64,000 nucleotides of DNA from NCBI RefSeq assembly GCF_921293095.1, contig NC_060253.1:95931073-95995072 (forward strand), read 5' to 3'. This stretch comes from Ischnura elegans (taxonomy: Eukaryota; Arthropoda; Insecta; Odonata; Coenagrionidae). The notes beneath the pieces are model-generated. The model ran no database searches, was not told the origin of the DNA, and saw only the letters and a list, made by a program, of their open reading frames with translations. The position numbers and the translations under genes are program-made. Shown piece after piece: positions 20,901 through 32,500 of the stretch. The first letter of the stretch is position 1; each line of letters begins with the position of its first letter.

Positions 20901-23109
20901 TACGTAACAGCTGGCCGTTCTCGACGGAAGGAATTAATTCTTCGATATCCGCAACGTATTATCAAAGTAAATATCATAAAGGAATTGTCTCATGCAGATA
21001 TGATTGCAGCCATGACTACGTCTTCTTAATATTACAGCTGTTTCATCCGATTAGTTTTGACCTCATTTAAATCTAATCAAACACGGTGGGGTTTACCAAA
21101 AAATCATAAATGCTGAATCAGAATAAAACCCGTGCGAAAAAAAAGAAAGCGACGAACGTGATGCGAAGGAGGGTTAACTTTAGTACATCAACCTCAACCA
21201 CTAATATTTCATTATGGTGGCGTTAGCTATTAGATGCATAAACAGTAATTTATGAGTCGCTATTATCGTCTCAAGATGTAAATAATCAATTTCACGATAT
21301 CGCAAGAGTCATCTTTTCTTGCGGGCTTCGAAAGGTATGTATCAGTTTCAGTTCATAAACTCGGGTTATGAGGGCTACCGAAGGTAGAAGACCGCCTTAA
21401 TGGATATGCAATGTCCTATTGGCATCTTGTCGTTATTATGTAGGATTTCACGCTGGGTTCTTCGATTCAGGGTAAATTGTGAGAATTTTTTATTTGTTGA
21501 TATTTATTTTTTAATTTTTAACAATGCAAACGAAAATACAATTTGACGTGAATTATGGGGATGGTCTCCGAAGCTTGGACGAAATAAACAAATTAGGTGT
21601 TATTTTATGTTTCCTTCGAAGTATAACCCGTGGCTTCTTTTGTAGCAAGATAAGGGATGGTATTTATCTATTCATGCGAATCACGAGCTGAGTACGCCTT
21701 ATATTGGTAGTAGTGAGTGAATGTGATAGTACGTATACTTCCAAGTTGCGATTGCTGGGCTGAAATGTGCGAACTCTTAGCAATATTATTTCAAATTTGT
21801 GGCATCAAATTTTGATGCGTTGACGTTGATGTAAATTGAGTAAACTTCTATTCCGCGCTATGTTCTTTGATAGTGCATCTAGGTACGAACGTATCATGGT
21901 ACAAATTCTTACACATGGCGCGCATGCGCATACTTCATGCTGATTTTTATCTTTGGAACAGGTTGGCGTAAATGACAAAATTTCACTTATTTGTATAATT
22001 TCATGTGTTGGGAAAAATATTTCCCTCCATCGAATCACATATCGAATGATTGAGCATACCGGGATTACTTGTTGCGACGAATGTGATATCGGAAGCCTCC
22101 TGTGGTAGGCGAAGCTTAACCGAAATGCGTTCCGTCCGAAATCACGACAGATGATCTAATTTGAGAAATGTAAGTCATTTCGTATTACTCAAAGTCGAAT
22201 TACTGCTTGTGAACTAATTTATGCGTACAATGGATGATAATTTTTGTATCGTTTTCATTATAAACATTTGGAAGGTGGTAGTGGCCTTGTTTCTATCATT
22301 TTCTCACCGTATTAAGGAATTTGTGTATAGCATGGTTTACCCCGATATATTTCGTAATTTTTAGTTTACTTCTATGGTTTGTCAACCCTATCCACGGAAT
22401 ATTTAGATTCCTAGTGGGGAACACATTTATGTGAGAAGCTGAAGTAACGCGCATTGGAGCGAGAAACACCCCCGTATCAGTAGTACTTCCTAGGGTAAAT
22501 GGATGGACAGTGACTATCAGTTTGGATTATGAGTTATAGAGCGATGTTATATGAGTTCCATCGCTTGCATTTTGATAGGTTTCGATTTTCCCCACGACGA
22601 TGAGTTTTTTGTCATCACTCTCTCAAATATCCATTCAATGACCTGAAATAAATTTTCAGTTGCATTGAAACACCCAATTAAGTGGTGAATGCCCGTTTTA
22701 ATTATTGAAGCATTTGGAGTTGATACAGTCCCTTGATTTTCGTTGGTTTGGTGTTATGTACATCTTATGCAGCGAAATATAAGTTTGTGCGCGCTGTTTT
22801 TAAGCATAATTTATTTGGCTACATGTTTACTATTTTCGTTTCAGGAAAAGGACGATCTGGTGCTGAATATTTAGAGAAACAACCCTGTTGTCATTTGCGT
22901 ATAGCTTATGTCATTGAAGGAAAATGGACTATCCAGAGATCGTCTCAGGTGCAAGTAGAGCATGCCAATATTTTGTAATGAATTAGCCGAGGTGGGTAAC
23001 CTGTCGATACAAAGGCTGTTAGTTGAATACAGATATAATTATAGACCATTGAGAACAACGGTTGAGTGAATTAACCTGAGAATTACCGGATATTTTTTCT
23101 GCCGGCTGA
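20723..23109. promoter_or_regulatory. Shared upstream region of the divergent ECI2-like and CDYL-like genes
   Basis: About 2.3 kb between the two coding starts, visibly richer in CpG than the introns on either side, as expected of unmethylated promoter DNA. Candidate non-coding CDYL-like exons are a donor AAAT|gtaagt at 22169 and an acceptor cgtttcag before 22845 that could run straight into the first coding exon. No core promoter motif is certain. Minimal overlap of transcription units suggests a divergent promoter. Confidence 0.4.
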
Positions 23110-23562
23110 ATGCATGTCAAAATGCCTCGTCCTAATGAAGATGTGTCACCGTCGCACGGGGTTTCTACCACTGTGTCTCCATCATTTTCGATTCCTCCTC
23201 ATGTTATGGGCCGAACTGTTAATAATCCAACTATGGACTCCTCTGGTCCTGGGCGCCGTCTACAAAAACCACGCCCAGGCATGAGAATACCATACAGAAA
23301 TCTCACAAGTCAAATCGTGACGCAGGATGAAATTGCTGAGGAAATACTTAAGCGACAAATGAAGAGGAGTGCATCAGCTCAGCCAAGGGTGCTCTTATGT
23401 GATAGTTTGAAGAGTAAAGCTCTACATTTTCCTGGAAGTGGCAATGCTATTTTTGCCAAAAGTCTATCACAGAAATTGGCAAATCAGCTGACATCTCCAT
23501 CAGATGGGGAGGAGAAGTCTTCAAATGGTCTGGGTGGAAGTAATGCAGTGATGTGGCCCCAG
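23110..23562 (+). CDS. CDYL: CDYL-like first coding exon
   Basis: Starts MHVKMPRPNEDVSPSHGVS and ends AVMWPQ|gtaatt in phase 0. A conserved-looking block, RPGMRIPYRNLTSQIVTQDE followed by IAEEILKRQMKR, lies at about residues 56-88. The rest is Ser/Pro-rich. There is no acceptor between the upstream stop and the ATG, so the exon must extend into 5' UTR. Confidence 0.78.
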
Positions 23563-26500
23563 GTAATTATACTGATAATGGACAACTCGATTTTTCATTT
23601 CATTGAGTAGTAGTAGTTTTAGGGGTCCAAATTATAGTTTGTAAACATCTGTCTACATGTTTCAATAATTACATTGTGCAATTATTTTGGAATGGGAAAA
23701 GGTAAACGATTGAATTTCATAACATATCACCAGGGCTTGCAAGTGCTGAATTGGGCCCGGGGACACTGAAATGATACAATGCATTGTATTCCGCTAGCAA
23801 TCCTCATTTATCTGTTGATCATGGTGTCCATGAATTTTATTCCTCTGCTCATAGTCCCTTCCTCTCAGCAGGCCGGCTTGAAAGTCCCTAAGTATGTACT
23901 CTCAAATCATCCACGGCATTTATTGCAGCCAACCCTCCATGGATGCGGAATTTCAGTAAATATCAAGATCAAATTTATGGAATTTTGTTTTTAGTCCCTG
24001 TTAATGTAACATCACAACATATCAAGTTGTAATCTGAATAATGTGTAATGTCTATATTTTTACTGTTTTCTGTATGTTGTTCTTATTATTTCTGTTGTTC
24101 ACTCATTGGAGGTTGATGGTACCTATCAGGTGATACAATGATGACCTATGGTGCTTAATGTTTCTCTTGTAAAACAGTAAAGGAATGAAGGAGTAATACT
24201 ATTATGAATTGAAGAATGAAGTGAAATTAGCAAAGAGATGGAGGTTCTAGCATAGTAACTGAATGCAGCATTTTGCACATGCTTAATCAATCAAATATGA
24301 TTCGATTTCTCTTCCTTTTTAATTGTAAGTCATTTGAGAGCTAGGCCAACCTGGTTTTAGATGAAACTGTTGAAACTGCATGGATGGTGCACTTTTTGTT
24401 GTTAACTTTTAAGTATGTCGGTAGGGCAGTATATTTAGTAAGTGGAAGTTGAGGATTTTCTGCCTTTTGGTTTTTGGTTGAACTTAATTACATCTTGTCT
24501 TTCTTTTTCTGGACAAGCATCCTCTTTGTTGCAATATGTTGGATGCTATTTATTCTATGGGTAAATAATTTTTGCATTAGATTGCTAGCCCACATTACAT
24601 ATTTCTCATCTCATAGAAGTTGATGCATTAAGATTAGAGAAATAAATAAGTGGAGTACCAATCACCCCTCATGATAAATCCTTAAGTACATTGACCACAA
24701 ATATTAGTTCTATAATAACTCTCCCACTCTCTACTTTCACTTTCCATAAGCTATCCCTTAAAAACAAGCATTTCAATGGAATAAGAGCAAATGATGCTGA
24801 AATAGCATGGCGATGGAACCTAGGGCAGAACTACTCCAATGCATTATCTATTCGGGAAAACCTTTAGAGTCAGGAAACGCATTGAAAAGGAGGAACTTGG
24901 CAATATTACACTATTTATTGTAGATATTGTCGTTTTTGGCATATTCATTTGTAGGATACTCTGCCATTTTAAAATTGGGGAGCTCATTTTGGTGTGTAAC
25001 ATATGAAAGATATAGTGAAGCCCTACAGGAGGGATTGGGGAGGCAGAGAGGGCTCACAACTTAGTAGTTTCCAAAAAATCCTATCTTAACAATTTACTAG
25101 TTAGTGCTATTTTTGTATCAGAAATACATCATAATTTTATTTACAAGAAATGTGGTGATAATTTGATGATTGGGCTGGAAATTAGGCTTTTGTTACCGTG
25201 GATGAAAAATTTTAAATGTTCCTTTGTTCTAATGTCTAAATTTCACACTTTATGGATTGCACTCTGTGCACTTATTATATAATGATACTAAGGCCTGCCA
25301 TTGCTTCTATATACTTAGGTCAAGGGGCATTCTATGTCAGGGCATAATGTTTTCTATTCAAGTGTCCTGGAATAAGTGCTGGTAATTGTTATATGTTAGA
25401 AATTTTCTGTACTTTTTTTCAAAATCTATTGTATTCATTTATAGAGCCTTGGATTTTTCTGCCTCTTATAATAGGGTAGTTTCCTTCATCAAAGAAAACG
25501 AAAGGCATTGATTGCGATTCGTTACCCACCATTAGTGTATTCATAATACACAAATTATTTGGTTTTTGAAATACCGGTTTAGACGAATGGCAAGGGTCAA
25601 ATTTTATCCTCATTTGAAAAAGGCCAGATTGGCGCCCATGCGATTCCACTCCGCATGACGTCACAGGGACCTAGTTTCTACACGAGAGGATAGGAGTTAT
25701 GCATCGTCTGAGGTTACCAATGCAAGCATGAGGCACAGAGCTCAGGGAAACATGTCTTAATAATCACCTATTAAAACTGGCTAATGTCGGAAAGTTTTCT
25801 TCGTTTGATAAGGTATTAATAAACCTTTTTTAAGCCAAGCGCTACCGTTCAGCAAGGTACTCAGCTATCCGCTAGCATCCTGCGACGTATCAGAGCTAAG
25901 CCTCGCCTCAAGGTCATCTCACCGGGCGGGAGGGGGAACCAGAAATACGACGTACGGAGATATTTCCCGACATTCATACTTAAGCGTCGCGTTTTCGCGC
26001 GCTTGAAAATTTTCACTTTTCATTTAATCGCGAAAAATAGATGTTGTCATTTAAAAATCTAAAAGCGCGAAATACGTACTCCAGGAGTAATAATCTTTCG
26101 ATTAAGGCAATAAAAAAATAATAGGAAACCACCCTATTACTTTCTTGCCTTGCTCATTGTGGTCTCTTTCTTATCATATTTAAATTTCCCAAGGAACTTC
26201 TATAGACTGTAAGGCCTTGTGTGTCTTTTTTAGTCTACTATATTTGTACTTTTTTATTCTACTCTAAAAGGCAAGATTATTTGGTATAGTGTCTCTATAA
26301 GGCTTTTATGAAAGAGAGCTTGAAAAAATATGTTTTTCCTTTTAAGGAATACGTCTTCGAGGAGTAGGCTGTAATGTTAAGCAATAGGTTACATCAGGTC
26401 ACAAATTAAGTCTTTGCATGGATGAGGTGTTTTCAGAAAATATATTGCAGTTGGTGGTCTATGGTTTCATAAGGTCTTCATGAAAATATCTATTAATTTT

Positions 26501-29500
26501 TTAATTTCTACTTTTAACTTGCAATTTTTTTTTTTGCATCATAAGCATTTGTGGCTGAATGCCCAACAATTGGTTCTTGGTATAGTGACGTCAACTTGCA
26601 CACAAGTAAATCATAAGTTTAAGTAAATGCTTTGCTTACATCAAAATGATCTTTGTAGCTTCAAGTCATCAAGTAGCAATCATCTACTTTCTTCTAAATA
26701 TAGGATTACTTGACACACCAACAAAAACTTTTTCTCAAATACTCATATTAGAACAATACTTTAGTACTCTCTCCAGGTCTTCTTGCGTGGAATCTCATAT
26801 GATGAAGTACTACGCTCCATCTTATAGAATTTTTTTTGGCTAATTAGTCCTTCACTTCAAGAATGTTATATTGAATAGTCTAAATCAACAATCCTCTGAG
26901 AATTCCTGAGAGAACTTTTAATTTACAGTTAGCAAACAACAAAAATAAATAATCCAATGGCTAAGATCAAAGTCTGTGTAATATATGCCTCTGTGTGCAA
27001 ACAGATATTGCCCATCCAAAAACGTGGAGGCCATGTGCAATTGTGTAGATTTTAATTACTACATAGTAATAAGCAATGTCTCAAATGAAGGTAAGATTTA
27101 AAATTTGGTAACTTTTAGTGGGTCATATTTATTTTATGCTGTTTCCCAAAAATGACCAAGTACTCTATTGCCTTTGGTGGTTGGCAGGTTTATGCCATGA
27201 TAGAATTATGTAAATACTAGTCATAGATTCTTGCCATCTCTCTGTTGTGAAATCACCTCTTTTGCCCCACCCATTTCTTGTCTTTGCTCAGTCATTAAAA
27301 TCCTCCTCATCACACCTCTCTCACGAGTGTCCTAGGGTATCAGGCAACGTGAAAAATTAGGAATGCTTCATGGGGTAATAATATTGTTGGGAGATAGATG
27401 ATGTTTCCCATTGTAATTTGTCAGGCGATGCATGTGAGACTCCATGGAAATATCATTCATTATCAACATTAGTTCTCCTTGGTCCTTGGCCTTCACAAGA
27501 TTTATTGTTGACTAGTGGGAAAGTAAATAAAACCCCATGCTCAATAAATGATGCTGAAATTAACATAAAATTTTCTTGTTAAAGTATTGTAATCCTTTTC
27601 ATTTAAAGTAACCTTGAGATGTTAGTGATTGAGGCCTGGTACTTCCAGGCAACTACACTGCTGTTGTATGAGTTATGCTGGTCTCATTTCTCTACAGGAG
27701 CTTGAATGATCTGCCCAATACTTAATAATACTAAGTGAAGAGTTCTTGGGATCGCCACCGGGTCAGGAACTGCATAACTGCCAACGTTTCGATGCCCGAC
27801 TCGGCCATCGTCCTCAGGGCTGTGAGTGTCGAGTCAGAAAGTTAACTTGCTTAACATTATGCAGTTCCTGACCTGTATGCGATCCGGAGAACTCTTCCCT
27901 AAGTGTATTCGGCAGGAAAGCACGATATCTTTCTTCACTTATAATACTACTCAGTTCAATACTCATAAAAATTTTAGGTCCTAGAAAACCGATAGAATTT
28001 TTTTTTCTGAGAACTCCTGGATATTCCTTGGGAGGCCAGTTCAATCTATTGAAATGAGTGCTTAACTAATGCGACATCCCTGGCTTGACACAGCACAGGG
28101 ATAATTAAGATATCAAGGTACATAGTATGTTCAAGTAAATGTTGACTTTATATGCAGCTCTAATCATGACTGGGGACTCTCGCAACCCAGTTTTGTGCTT
28201 CTCCATGCAATCCCTGTGCAATTGCTGGCAAGCTAGCCTTATCCTACAAGTCATGTGGTAGTTTTATGAAGAGTATCTAGTTTGGTCAAAATCTTTGTAT
28301 GTATTTACAGCCATCAGTTATCAGAATTAAGTTCAAAATAATTTGCTCAGCTGATCTCTAATTTTATCATCCAAATCAACATGCTTAACTTTTATACCTT
28401 TTTTAAGTATCCTATTCCGCAATACCCAAATCTTCCATTTTTTCTTTTTATCTTGAAGGGCCTCATGATCTTTCCTCAGACTTTCAATAATTTGATAAAT
28501 TGTGTAGTCATCTTATAAAAGGCATATTTAGAGTAGCTAATTTTATAAGTCGTTTAGTTGAGTTGAAAACAAAGTCCCATAACATGTCCTTGAGGTACAC
28601 CTGACATTATCCTTGCCTCTTATTACAGAAAAGGTAATTGACATGAAAATCAAAGTTTTGAATTCGTACCATAGGTGTGAGAAATTGTTCCCCCGATAAA
28701 TGGGAGATGATCACTCTTTACCTAATTTGGATACTCACCTTTAGAAAGTTTTATTGGGATGACTTGCTTTTTAGTGACCTCATTTGTGTCTAGAATAGTT
28801 TTTTTAGAACTCTCTTTATTGTATTACTCTGAAAGTTACTAACCAAATGTCTCCTTCATCATTCACTTTATTGCCGTGAATTTATCTTTCACAGGTTCAG
28901 GTGGAAGGCCATGAACATGATCAATTCATCAACAGTCATGGCTCTTATGCCATTAAGGATAAACTATCTGTGGAGTTGATTAACTGTGATTCCAATGGAA
29001 TTGATGGTGCAGAGATATCTCACAAAAAGACATCAACATCTCCCAGAATTAATCATCAGAAAACTCCTAAACTTGACCGGGAAGCTGAAAAAGAAATGGC
29101 GTTGAAACAGTTAAAAGAACTCCCCAATATAAAAGATCCTGAATCAACTGTTCGGAGGAAAAACTTGATTAAATCGGATAGCAGTTTGCAGCTCTCTCTT
29201 ATGACCGCTCAGTCTGATTTGAAAGCTTATTACAAAGTTGAAGCAAAAGGATCTAATGGCAATGAAGAAAAACATAATGTGACTAGTGGTGATTGCTCCA
29301 GTGAAGTTAGACAGGGTTTGTCCTCAACTCTGAATTCAGGGAATGGAAAACTCATGAACTCCCCATCAAAGTCTGTTCATCCTCCTCATGTACCTGGTAA
29401 TAGTGAAGTTAAAGGGAGTGATGCCCCAAATAAGTTCAGAGCTCTGAACAAAAGTTTCCCAAAAAAGACAAAATTGCAGGGTAGAAAAATGTTGAAGTCA

Positions 29501-32500
29501 AATCTTCCCAATGGGCATTGTAAAAAAATTAAAAAAGAAAATGCAAGGAAAAGGAGGTCTGCTAGGTTAAGTGATAAAGATGTGGAGGGCATTGAGAAGA
29601 AGTCTCCAAAGAAGTTGCCTCCTCCACCAAATGGTGAAGTTAAAAAACGAAAGAGAGGAAGACCAAGTAATGCAGAGATTTTAGCAAGGTTAGCAAACCA
29701 GTCCAATGACAGTTCTAGTTTTTCACCAGTCGCTAAAGCTGAAACAAGAAATTCCTCATCTGGCGAGTCATCTCCAAAGAAGGCACGCATTAGTATTGGC
29801 AATTCTAGTTTTAGTGACATGGATGCATCCTCTGCTGGCCACCTCAGTGTAGTTTCTCCTGTGTCTTTGAAAGTTGAATCAAGTTGTGCCTTAAAAGCCC
29901 CTGTTGTTCAGGCTGTGATGCAGTCACAGGCAGAATCGAAAGAAATTAAGAAGGAAAGGGGCAGTACACCTGGAAAGCAAGGTGAACCTAAAAAAAGAAA
30001 TAAACATTTGACAGAGGTAGAGAAGTTAATGAAGGATGAAGGAGCTGCTTCCATGCTTATGGAAACTGGCACTTTGGGTAGTGGACATGACTCAATAAAG
30101 CCAGAGTTGATTGATAATAAAAAAGTAATGAAAAGTAAGGAGCTTGAAAAGCTTTTCAGGGATGAAGGTGTCGTTAATATGCTTATTGGAACCATTCCGT
30201 TTGGACAGCAGATGATTATTAAAAGGAGTGGAAAGTCCCAACCACAAATTCTCAGAAAAGCAACCAGGCAGAAGATCTTGTACAAGACAAACTTAGCGAG
30301 GAAGAGTGTGAGATTAAACAGCGCTCTTCCATCAAGACTGAGACCTAAGACTATATTCAAGAGGAAGCAGGAAATAGAAAGAAAAAGGATGTTGGATGAG
30401 AAGAAAAGGCAGCTGTTTGCAAAGAGGGAGTCTGGTGCTAATCAGCTTGATAAGAAACCAGGGGTTGATGTGAAGAAAGTGCAGGATGAAAAAAAGAATG
30501 TTGAAGATGAGAAATTAGAGAGGCTATCAGAATCTATTGAGAAACCTAAGATCCCACTTAAGCATGAGAGAGACTCCAGTTTGTCCATAGACATGTCTCT
30601 GCATAGGTTTTCCCTTCCATTAGCAGCTAAAGCATCTCGTATTATTCGGCGCCATTCTTCCAGTAGTTCCTTTTCCAGTCGTAGTAGCAGTCCAGTTGGG
30701 ATGGTCAGCAAAAGCAGAAGAGGCAGTTCCAGCAGCAATTCGCCAAAAGAAATGCCCATTTCTTCACGTGACTCTAAGTGTCTGGAACAGTTGGCATTAT
30801 ATTCTGAGCCATCACCTGATACTCAGGTGAAAGGAAATGCAGATACTAGCAGACTTAGTTGTATTCCTAGATGTTCGAGCTCTAGGAAAGTGGTGGCAGT
30901 GCCAAGAATGAGTGCTGCGGTGAGGCTGAAGCTTAACAGTGAAATGTCAAAGAATTTTCAAAAGGGTCTAAATGTTGAGAACGCAAAAAGTATCTCTGCT
31001 AAAGTGAACTCCTCACCAAAGGCCAAGAAGAGCCCCATACAATTTGAACAATCTTTTAAGTTGAACTCTGTTATCGATGTGAAACTTCAGTCACCAATTC
31101 AAGCAAGCACTGACATTAAAACTCCACTGTTGAGAAGTTTGAGTGAAGTGAAACTCTCTCCCTCTGTGGAAATCATTCAAGACCCCCATCCAATTAGTCC
31201 ATCTGCTTCCCATGTGGTTCCATCTAACCCTGTGAGTGCAAATGTACTATGTCCTCCGCCTCTGAAAGATTTGGACATGATAAGTGGTGGAGAACTTGCT
31301 GTGTGTGTGAAAAAGCTGCAGGAGAGGAAAGAGGTGTCTATCACAGCAATTAATGAATGTGGTGAACGGACAGTAGAAATTCCTAGCAGCACCCCTGCAA
31401 CCATCCCCCTAGTGACAAGTAGGGGTCCTGAAACGTGTGCTACTAGTGTGATACCCCATCAGATAGCTTCTTCATCAGGGGTACTGGTTGAAGTAGTTCC
31501 TAAAATTAAAAAGTATAAAACTCCCAAGGTCCCATTTTTGAAGAACATAATGGGGAAGGAGCATCGGATTGTGGGCTTGCCTCTCAGTCCCATTGCAAGT
31601 AAGTTAATTGTATTCTAATCAAGCTTAGAAATTGAATGATTTAATCAGTTTTAGAGAACTTGATACGCCAGCCTTCCGAATTTATGTGCATGAGTCCTTG
31701 CATGTTTGCTCTAAGTGTTGTAATTAGATCTTAAAAAATTTATTATACTATGACCCTGTTGTGATTTTTTTACTTGGCATTTGATTTCTCAGTACTGATT
31801 CCGCTATGGTGCTTTTTCATTATTTCAATGCTTTTGTAGCATAATGAAGGGCTTGCAGTAAATTTATCGTTTAGATACATTTTTATATTATGATTACGCC
31901 TATTAAGTTAAATCTTTAGGACTCTTTATAGATATTGAATGATATTATTAGTGTTGACTCTAAAATTTTGCACTTCAAGGAATGAAAAAATCTCTATACT
32001 ATGTTTAAGTTTTGTGTTTGATGCATCTATTTCAATTTCCTTTAAGTAGATACCTGATTTCCTTAGCTATTTTGCTTTGTTGGTATCCCTGCATCAACTT
32101 TTTTGTTTTAAATTGCATTTTTCTCATCTTAGTAATCATTCCCGCAAATTTTATTTGCCATATCTTTACCATGGTTATTTTGTTTTGTCCAAGACGTAAC
32201 CACTCAGAACCTTGGTTACCAGGAATACCTTGCTTCTCCAACTAATTTTTATGGCTTACTGCTTTGTTGAGCAGATTTAGTGGGCATTGTGAAGAAGTCT
32301 CCGCAGAAGTTGCCTCTTCCACCAAATGGTGAAGTTATAAAACGAAAGAGAGGAAGACCAAGTAATGCTGAGATTTTAGCAAGGTTAACAATCCAGTCCA
32401 TTGACAGTTCTAGTTTTTCACCAGTCGCTAAAGCTGAAACTAGAAATTCTTCATATGGTGAGTCATCTACAAAGAAGGGACGCATTACTATCAGAAATTC

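Noticed and set aside
29386-30759. Minus-strand ORFs of 105-150 codons opposite the large CDYL-like exon
   Set aside because: They are shadows of the long, low-complexity plus-strand coding exon.
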